From NCBI GenBank assembly GCA_964411985.1, contig CAYPNF010000111.1, positions 1 through 11,191 of the forward strand: 11,191 nucleotides of DNA, written 5' to 3'. The translations under genes and the position numbers were made by a program. This document shows, piece after piece, positions 5,800 to 11,191 of this stretch. The stretch comes from CAYPNF01 sp964411985 (GTDB taxonomy: Bacteria > Verrucomicrobiota > Verrucomicrobiia > Limisphaerales > J093). The notes under the pieces were generated by a model. It made no database searches, had not been told where the DNA came from, and saw nothing but the letters and a program-made list of their open reading frames with translations. Positions within the stretch are counted from its first letter, which is position 1, and every line of letters begins with the position of its first letter.

Positions 5800-7173
5800 G
5801 TGAAATGCACATGTCTTGCAGCGCTTTGTTTAGCCATCTTTGGCCTTCCCCATGCCGCGGCAGCGACGCCGCTCGGCTCGTGCTTCAGCTATCAAGGTCG
5901 GCTGAGTGACAATGACCTGGCTGCCAATGGCAACTTCGACCTGCGGTTCATCCTATACAACTCCGAGGTCGGGGACGGCCAGCTGGGGCCTATTCTCACC
6001 AACTTATTCACGGAGGTGAGGGCAGGACTGTTCAGCGTGGAGCTGGACTTTGGCTCCGGGACATTCGATGGCACCGAGCGTTGGCTGGAGGTCAGCGTCC
6101 GCCCCACTGGCTCTGAGGTCTTCACGACCTTGACGCCCCGCCAGACCGTTGGCTCAGTTCCTTACGCCCTCTATGCCTTGACCCCGGCTGGGCCGAAAGG
6201 CGACATCGGGCCACAGGGTATAAAGGGCGACAAAGGTGACACGGGCGCAGCCGGCAAAGACGGCGCGACGGGTGCAACGGGCGCGCGTGGGCTAACCTGG
6301 CGCGGCGCCTGGAGCGCGATCACTAGCTATGTAACGGATGATGTCGTTCAGTATGGCGGGTCCGCCTGGATGGCCAAGCGCTCCACCACTACTCCTCCTA
6401 GCGAGGGTCTCTACTGGAGTCTACTCGCTCAGAAGGGTGACAAAGGTGAAACCGGACCTGCGGGCCCGACTTCTACCCTCCAGAATGTTGGTATCGGGAC
6501 GATGAACCCTCGGGCGAAGCTCGACGTGGTCGGTGGCGTTGTTCTGGATTCCTCAACTGGCCCTGCAGATTACGTGCGGATCGTTACCAGCGGAAACACG
6601 GCCGGGAAAGGGGGGCTTCGTTTCGACCAGGGGGCTGTCAACTACTTTACGATTTGGTCTGACAGCACTTCTCAGGAGGGGCTAGCATTGCTCCGTATAG
6701 GCTTCGGGACGAGCAGTAAGAAGGCTGCTGACAATCCGATCGTGACAATCGGAGGTTACTCGGGGGGGATGCAAGTTAAAGGAAACGTTTCTGCGGATGG
6801 CGTTCAGTTGACAAGTGATCGCAATGCCAAGGAAAACATAATCCCAGTTGATCCGAACCAGGTGCTCGACAAGGTCGTTGCGCTGCCTGTTTCAGAGTGG
6901 AATTTCAAAGGCGAGGACAAGGCAAGCCATGTTGGGCCCATGGCCCAAGATTTCAGGGCGACCTTTGGTCTGGGGGCGGATGATAAACACATTTCAATGG
7001 TCGATGCCAATGGAGTGGCTTTGGCGGCGATCCAGGGCTTGAACCAGAAGGTCTTATCACAGCGTGAGGAAGCGATTGGCCGCATCTCGGCCCTCGAGAA
7101 GGAGAATGCCGAGTTGAGAGCTCGCTTGAGCGCGCTGGAGATTCTCGCAGCTGGCTTGGCCATCAAACCCTAA
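5800..7173 (+). CDS. secreted fibre-like protein A2 with collagen-like repeats and peptidase S74 chaperone domain
   Basis: Predicted exported trimeric fibre of 457 residues. GTG 5800 follows a good ribosome binding site and gives a signal peptide (1-22, ending A-A-A-A). Domains: residues 28-127, the same N-terminal module as A1 ('F-S-Y-Q-G-R-L', 'R-W-L-E-V-S-V-R', 'T-P-R-Q', 'P-Y-A'); 131-164, about 11 collagen-like G-x-y triplets; 166-209, an insert with 'W-R-G-A-W', 'Y-G-G-S-A-W' and 'Y-W-S-L-L' resembling carbohydrate-binding modules 5/12; 213-222, more triplets; 229-240, 'N-V-G-I-G-T-M-N-P'; 256-290, the segment shared with A1; 338-415, an intramolecular chaperone/peptidase S74 domain with 'S-D-R-N-A-K-E-N-I'; 419-450, a coiled coil. 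Ser339 and Lys344 match the spacing of the catalytic dyad known in endosialidase-type tail spikes, so self-cleavage before Ser339 after trimer folding is expected. An alternative lipobox reading (L-G-S-C28) is weaker because it lies far from the hydrophobic core. B2 follows after 34 bases. Confidence 0.92.
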   Translation: MKCTCLAALCLAIFGLPHAAAATPLGSCFSYQGRLSDNDLAANGNFDLRFILYNSEVGDGQLGPILTNLFTEVRAGLFSVELDFGSGTFDGTERWLEVSVRPTGSEVFTTLTPRQTVGSVPYALYALTPAGPKGDIGPQGIKGDKGDTGAAGKDGATGATGARGLTWRGAWSAITSYVTDDVVQYGGSAWMAKRSTTTPPSEGLYWSLLAQKGDKGETGPAGPTSTLQNVGIGTMNPRAKLDVVGGVVLDSSTGPADYVRIVTSGNTAGKGGLRFDQGAVNYFTIWSDSTSQEGLALLRIGFGTSSKKAADNPIVTIGGYSGGMQVKGNVSADGVQLTSDRNAKENIIPVDPNQVLDKVVALPVSEWNFKGEDKASHVGPMAQDFRATFGLGADDKHISMVDANGVALAAIQGLNQKVLSQREEAIGRISALEKENAELRARLSALEILAAGLAIKP

Positions 7174-7207
7174 TTGCTTCAGGTCACATGGCCAAGAGAG
7201 ATGGTCT

Positions 7208-9256
7208 ATGAAATCGAGATGCATCGCGCACTTAGTGCTGATAGCCCTCGGCGCGGGGGCCCAAGCACAGCCCTACTCCGTCGATTGGCATACGATCGAC
7301 GGCAGCGGCGGCGTGAGCACAGGTGCCGCTTATAGTCTACGCGGGAGGACAGGTTCGACCGGGGCCGATATTCTCATGGGTGGCCGGTACGTTCTCGAGC
7401 CGGTGGACTATGGTTCGCAAGATCAACGGCCCAAAGTGTTCATCCAGTTGACCGAAACGACAGTGACGATGTCGTTTTCACCGACGCGCTTCGGTTACCG
7501 TGTTGAAGCAACGGAGAGTCTGTCCAACCCCTTATGGGCTTCAGTGCCGAGTAGCGATGCCGAAACGATCACCGTGCCAGTAGCTGGGGTGACAAAGTAC
7601 TTTCGACTGATACGGACGGCGAGGAACCAGGCGCCTGGGGTCAATGCCGGCGTGGACCAGACAATCGCGTTGGCAGCCAACTCGGCCTTGAGCGGGACGG
7701 CGACCGATGACGGGCTTCCCAATCCTCCGAGCACGCTGACGACGACCTGGAGCCAGGTCAGCGGGCCGGGGGTGGTAACGTTTGGAAGCCCGTCGGCGCA
7801 GAGCACCACGGCCGCATTCAGTGTGGCGGGGACGTATGTGCTGCGGTTGACGGCGAGCGATGGGGCGCTAAGTAAAGCCGACGAGCTGACGGTGACTGTC
7901 AACCCACGTCCAAATCAGCCACCGGTGGTCAATGCAGGACCGGACCAGGCGATGACGCTGCTGGGCAGTGCGACACTGAGCGGGACGGCGACGGATGACG
8001 GCTTGCCCACAGGAGCGTTGACGACAACCTGGAGCCAGGTCAGCGGACCGGGGGGGGTAACGTTTGGAAACCCGGCGGCGCGGAGCACCACGGCCACATT
8101 CAGCGTGGCCGGGACGTATGTGTTGCGGTTGACGGCTAGCGATGGGGCGCTGAGCAGCGCTGACGAGCTGACAATGACGGTCAATCCGCGCGTGAACCAA
8201 GCTCCGACCGTCCAGATAAGCCTGCCTTCCCAAGGTCAGGTTTTCTACGCACCTGCGAATGTTACGATCGAGGCAATGGCTGCGGACTCCGATGGATCGA
8301 TAGCCAGTGTCGAGTTTCTCTATCGCTTGTCGGGTCTGCTTGGCAGGCAGGGAACAGTCGGCGTAGCAACCAGCAGTCCATACCGTATCAGCTGGAACGA
8401 TGTGAGAATGCTAGGAACATGCTATTTGACGGCACGCGCCTACGACAATGAGGGAGCCCTCACGCTCTCCTCAGAAGTGGCGATTGCCCTGCAGAGCAAG
8501 CCCTCCATCACAGCATCCAGCAGTTCGCCAGGTTATGTTTCTGTCCAGTGGACCCACGGGTGGTACGGAGATATAGCATCGACCAGCGATGGCTACGAAC
8601 TTCAGGAGTCTGTGAGCTCCGGCAGCACCGGTTTCACAATCGTATACTCGACGCTTGGCAAGAGCGACCACCTGTCGCCAAAGACCTACACATCGTCAAA
8701 GGTCGCGGGAACCTATTGGTACCGTGTCCGCGCCCGCCAGAGTGAGGTTTACTCCGAGTGGAGTGATGTCGCCGATGTCACAGTGACAACCGCTCTCAGA
8801 CAAATCACCATCATTAATCAGATGTCTTCGGATGGGTTCCTCAAGGAAGTTATCCAAGTCAAAGTATCTCGTACCAGTTCCTTCACGCATTCGGATCTTC
8901 TGACCGATGATCCGGCGTCATGCCTGTACTTGCCCGGTGAGAGCATCAAGGTCGGCCAGCGAAGGACTTTCGATATGAACTTGGGCGACAATTACGATGT
9001 CTTCATTGGGATCGGAGCATGGGATCTTAACAATGTCACATGCTCATCTCAAACGCCCTGGTTCAAACGCCGCTTTTTCACTACACCCGATTGGCAGTAC
9101 TATTACGTACATAAGGTTGTTGTGGTCAACGGTCACTCTTCTGGCAACTGGGACTGGACCATCACAGGCTCCTATCTGCAGGGAACGCTCAAGGTCACGC
9201 CGCAAGGCTCTTCGGGAATAGTATTCGATCGAACCCAGACCGACCCGACCCCCTGA
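7208..9256 (+). CDS. large secreted multidomain adhesin-like protein B2 (PKD, Ig-like, FnIII)
   Basis: Exported protein of 682 residues; binding target unknown. ATG 7208 follows AAGAGAG at 7194-7200. The signal peptide is residues 1-20 (cleavage after A-Q-A). Residues 22-64 have the Gly-rich N-terminal pattern of B1 ('V-D-W-H-T-I-D-G-S-G-G-V-S', 'Y-S-L-R-G') and 76-136 the same compact domain ending 'K-Y-F-R-L-I-R'. Next come two PKD-type domains (140-232 and 236-326), each with 'V-N-A-G-x-D-Q', 'L-S-G-T-A-T-D-D-G-L-P', 'T-W-S-Q-V-S-G-P-G' and 'Y-V-L-R-L-T-A-S-D-G'; an Ig-like domain of bacterial cell-surface type (332-427, 'A-P-T-V-Q-I-S-L-P', 'D-S-D-G-S-I-A-S-V-E-F'); an FnIII-like domain (about 431-528, 'Y-W-Y-R-V-R-A-R'); and a C-terminal beta-rich region (530-682) I do not recognise. 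No sorting motif or membrane anchor is visible at the C-terminus. It probably shares a transcript with A2. Confidence 0.9.
   Translation: MKSRCIAHLVLIALGAGAQAQPYSVDWHTIDGSGGVSTGAAYSLRGRTGSTGADILMGGRYVLEPVDYGSQDQRPKVFIQLTETTVTMSFSPTRFGYRVEATESLSNPLWASVPSSDAETITVPVAGVTKYFRLIRTARNQAPGVNAGVDQTIALAANSALSGTATDDGLPNPPSTLTTTWSQVSGPGVVTFGSPSAQSTTAAFSVAGTYVLRLTASDGALSKADELTVTVNPRPNQPPVVNAGPDQAMTLLGSATLSGTATDDGLPTGALTTTWSQVSGPGGVTFGNPAARSTTATFSVAGTYVLRLTASDGALSSADELTMTVNPRVNQAPTVQISLPSQGQVFYAPANVTIEAMAADSDGSIASVEFLYRLSGLLGRQGTVGVATSSPYRISWNDVRMLGTCYLTARAYDNEGALTLSSEVAIALQSKPSITASSSSPGYVSVQWTHGWYGDIASTSDGYELQESVSSGSTGFTIVYSTLGKSDHLSPKTYTSSKVAGTYWYRVRARQSEVYSEWSDVADVTVTTALRQITIINQMSSDGFLKEVIQVKVSRTSSFTHSDLLTDDPASCLYLPGESIKVGQRRTFDMNLGDNYDVFIGIGAWDLNNVTCSSQTPWFKRRFFTTPDWQYYYVHKVVVVNGHSSGNWDWTITGSYLQGTLKVTPQGSSGIVFDRTQTDPTP
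7625..7903 (+). repeat. PKD-domain tandem DNA repeat, unit 1
   Basis: Encodes B2 residues 140-232 and is closely similar at the DNA level to unit 2 (7913-8185), with long identical blocks, for example around the codons for 'T-W-S-Q-V-S-G' and 'L-R-L-T-A-S-D-G-A-L'. This unit is 6 bases longer, within the Asp-Asp-Gly-Leu-Pro loop. Confidence 0.85.
7913..8185 (+). repeat. PKD-domain tandem DNA repeat, unit 2
   Basis: Second copy, encoding B2 residues 236-326. Near-identity with unit 1 in DNA, including many synonymous positions, indicates recent duplication or gene conversion. It holds a G8 run at 8050-8057 where unit 1 is interrupted by a T. Confidence 0.85.
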
Positions 9257-9347
9257 TCGACTACAGATGCGCTCCTCTCCGAGAACCCAGATTCCAGAAC
9301 GCCGCGTGGCCGAGAGGGCTGCGTGGTCCTCAAGTTCGCCCAAGCCA

Positions 9348-10215
9348 ATGAAGAACCTAGTGACGCTGTTAGACCAGGCTGCAACAATCTTCATCATAGT
9401 CTGCTGTTACTGTGCCCAGAGCGTTAACGGTCAAGGATGTCCGCATTCCGTGCCGGGATCGTTCCCAGCTGCAGCGTTCTCGAGCGCCACTGCGGCCTCC
9501 TTGCGCACAGAGACCTTTTTCACTAATGTTGTTGTCCTGGCGACAAGGTCGTTGCCGTTGCCCCTCAAGGGTGGCTCGAGTATGGACTGCGAGTCGCTGA
9601 CGGTGGGGATTGCCAAGTGAACGCAGACGTGATCGTAGCGGTTAACAGCGGTTCGGTCCTGAAATACCGTGCGAGTGGGGAGGGCAGCCTCCTGCTTGCA
9701 CGCTTCCCCCAGTGGACCAAGATTGTGGACCGGTTGCCTCATGACTTGGTGGTGGGCCTGAGCGGAGAGGTCTATTTCACCCAGGTGTCACGCATTCTCA
9801 GGCTCGATGCAAACCAACCGCCCGTGCTGTTCTATCAAGCGGGCTCGGTCGGGAACTCAGGGAAGGCAAACGGCAGAGTCAGCGCAGTGTGGGTGTATTC
9901 GCCTATTGGTGTGGCGGTGGACAGTGCAGGCAAAGTGTTTGTGGCGAACAGAGGTAACCCCTTGAATCGAAGGATTGCGCCCGGCGGGAGATACCTCCCT
10001 CGCTGACGTGGACGGCATCCCGGTTGGCGGCTATTCCGACGGTCAGGGCAGCGCTGCACGGTTAAACGGACCGATGGCAGTGATGGTGGACCGCGATGGG
10101 AACGTTTTTGTGGCCGACAATTACAACAACCTGATCCGAGCGTGGTGGTGGTGACGTCATTGGCGAGCCTAGAAGTGAATTCCAGCATCTTTGACGGCAC
10201 TTGCGTTCTCAGGTT
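9348..10215 (+). pseudogene. secreted NHL-repeat protein, broken by at least three frameshifts
   Basis: Remains of an exported beta-propeller (NHL-repeat) protein spread over two frames. ATG 9348 opens a signal-peptide-like start (M-K-N-L-V, I-F-I-I-V-C-C-Y-C-A). Near 9529-9540 the sense moves to another frame ('G-D-K-V-V-A-V-A-P-Q-G-W-L-E-Y-G-L-R-V-A-D-G'), which runs through 'L-S-G-E-V-Y-F-T' and 'S-P-I-G-V-A-V-D-S-A-G-K-V-F-V-A-N-R-G-N' to about 9980. There, one extra base in a C run shifts it to 'D-T-S-L-A-D-V-D-G ... N-G-P-M-A-V-M-V-D-R-D-G-N-V-F-V-A-D-N-Y-N-N-L-I-R'. At about 10139-10142 it shifts again to 'V-V-V-T-S-L-A-S ... F-D-G-T-C-V-L-R-F'. The recurring 'G-V-A-V-D-x-x-G-x-V-F-V-A-D/N' and 'S-D-G-Q-G-S-A-A-R' motifs are diagnostic of NHL blades. 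Homology fades after about 10215. The product would not be made intact unless the frameshifts are sequencing errors, which is less likely given their number and the intact neighbours. Confidence 0.75.
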
Positions 10216-10446
10216 CCTCGAGATCGGCAAACATCAAACAAACGCGCCCATGGTTGAGTTGCGCCGGCCAAACCAAGTCGCCGGTCCCGTTGGAGGCTAT
10301 CTGAGGACGTACATCACTAGTTGGCGGCGGTGCAACGGACCGCGTCAGCCGGGATCCTTTTCTGGTTCAGCCCTCGACTCAGTCGCAAAAAATAGCCATG
10401 AGATTTGTTCATATTCTCTTCAGCCAGAACCACCAGGAGTTGCTAG

Positions 10447-10707
10447 CCTGTTTATTGCGGCCAACGACCCGCGCTCAAGGATTCCATTGGGCCGGACCGA
10501 CCGACAGCAAATAGCCCTTGGCAATATGAGGACACGATCCCCAGTGGCCCGTCGGATCCCCTTCCGTTTGTGTTTGGACGTGAACCGCTCGCCATCAGAC
10601 GGGTGCAAGGAGGCATCGACAGCGCAAGGTCGGCATCGGAGCGCTGGTGGGCATTTGCCGGGCGGCCCGCCTCGTTCGAAGCTCTTTCCTTCGCCCTGTC
10701 ACAGTGA
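10447..10707 (+). pseudogene. possible fragment of a type IIG restriction-modification C-terminus
   Basis: A start-less + strand frame (after TAG 10444-10446, ending TGA 10705-10707) encodes 86 residues, including 'S-E-R-W-W-A-F-A-G-R-P-A-S-F-E-A-L'. This resembles the 'R/N-W-W-x-F-x-x-x-R-P-x-L-x-x-A-L' stretch near the end of Eco57I/MmeI-like type IIG enzymes. The match is short, and the rest of the frame is not recognisable, so this is only a hint of a lost gene. Confidence 0.2.
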
Positions 10708-10798
10708 TTAGCGCCTTGCTTACCCTTGTGGAGTCTGTTCATGGGTGGGATTCCGACGCTGGCAGACCATGTGCGATCGTTTTGTCCATGAACTCAAC

Positions 10799-11005
10799 AT
10801 GAAGACGCAGATCTCGAAACGCCTTTAGATCCTCACCGCCCTCTATCTATCCAGCGGAGTCCTAAACCTTATAATACTGGCCCACATTCCGACCATCAGG
10901 ACCACCATGTTGTACCTCGCCAGTGACAAGGGATGGACTATTTCCAACCAGCCTGCCACCATCGTTTCGGTTTGCGGGAAGCTGGATCCTGCGCCCGCAG
11001 AATGA
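10799..11005 (+). pseudogene. possible 5' end of a secreted-protein gene interrupted by an amber codon
   Basis: ATG 10799 starts M-K-T-Q-I-S-K-R-L, then TAG (10826-10828), then continues in frame as 'I-L-T-A-L-Y-L-S-S-G-V-L-N-L-I-I-L-A-H' for 58 more codons to TGA 11003-11005. Basic residues followed by a hydrophobic run look like a signal peptide split by one nonsense codon. No downstream domain is recognised. Chance is a real alternative. Confidence 0.22.
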
Positions 11006-11191
11006 CATTCAGAACCGCGCTCAATAATTTGCCGAATCCGGACCTTTTATGTTCTCCGACCAGCCCCATCCTCTGAGCGAACATGGCGCCAATGGCTTAG
11101 TGTCTGCACCTGCGGGCGGTACCGATCCTGCAGCCGCTCGACTTACTCGCTGGGGGAGAATGTGGGCGGGCGTGGAGAGGTCTCCTTCAGA

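Larger units (their letters stand above)
10216..11191. other. about 1 kb with no intact gene; decayed DNA
   Basis: I find no open frame with a start, ribosome binding site and recognisable product. The frame open to 10711 is a continuation of the NHL pseudogene frame, and its peptide past about 10215 has no domain-like features. Two weak remnants (10447-10707 and 10799-11005) are listed separately. No tRNA, terminator or insertion-sequence end was recognised in the rest. Confidence 0.5.

Noticed and set aside
2912..10326. Shared 13-mer CACTAGTTGGCGG near 2912 and near 10314
   Set aside because: About one 13-base match is expected by chance in a window of this size; no flanking similarity.
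10142..10711. Plus-strand open frame of 189 codons as an independent gene
   Set aside because: Its first residues continue the NHL-repeat pseudogene after a frameshift, and the rest has no domain features; the ATG/GTG at its start is internal to the old gene.
1..11191. Phage or prophage origin suggested by the tail-fibre-like domains
   Set aside because: No capsid, terminase, baseplate, integrase or lysis genes; the fibres carry Sec-type signal peptides and bacterial secreted-protein modules.
1..11191. CRISPR array, tRNA or rRNA genes
   Set aside because: No regularly spaced direct repeats, no cloverleaf-like sequence and no rRNA signature were noticed by eye; a covariance-model search was not possible.

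Overview
The window most likely comes from the chromosome of a Verrucomicrobiota bacterium of the Limisphaerales/Pedosphaera type. This is an inference from protein style: secreted proteins opening with a 'F-x-Y-x-G-R-L ... P-R-Q ... P-Y-A' domain, small partner proteins with a Gly-rich '(G)GG.S..G.Y.L.G..G' N-terminus and an 'F-F/Y-F-R-L' end, PKD and NHL-repeat secreted proteins, and an IS66-type transposase remnant. DNA is GC-rich, and all intact genes lie on the + strand.

Layout. (1) About 48-705, minus strand: decayed, 5'-truncated and frameshifted IS66-family transposase. (2) 952-2924: first surface cassette, a tail-fibre-like secreted protein (A1) overlapped by ATGA with a small exported protein (B1). 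(3) 3100-4701: secreted lysyl-endopeptidase-like serine protease with an intact triad and a short beta-helix-like tail, overlapped by ATGA with an HD-domain hydrolase (4698-5216). (4) 5217-5799: intergenic stretch holding a start-less open frame, a dyad, a 17-bp repeat shared with the A1 start region, a terminator-like hairpin and a second hairpin. (5) 5800-9256: second cassette, fibre-like A2 (collagen-like repeats, CBM-like insert, peptidase S74 chaperone domain) and a large multidomain adhesin-like B2 (PKD x2, Ig-like, FnIII, unknown C-terminal domain). (6) 9348-11191: decayed DNA, with a secreted NHL-repeat protein broken by at least three frameshifts, then about 1 kb without an intact gene but with two weak gene remnants.

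How the parts relate. A1/B1 and A2/B2 look like two copies of the same fibre-plus-partner cassette whose C-terminal parts have diverged: A1 ends in an unnamed 'G-A-D-L-A-E' domain, A2 in an S74 autoprocessing chaperone; B1 is minimal while B2 has gained about 500 residues of adhesive domains. With the secreted protease, this suggests a locus for envelope-displayed or secreted proteins, flanked by mobile-element and pseudogene debris. No phage structural genes, CRISPR array, rRNA or tRNA were seen.

The best candidates for something under-described are the repeated A/B cassette with exchangeable C-terminal modules, and the 'G-A-D-L-A-E' domain itself.
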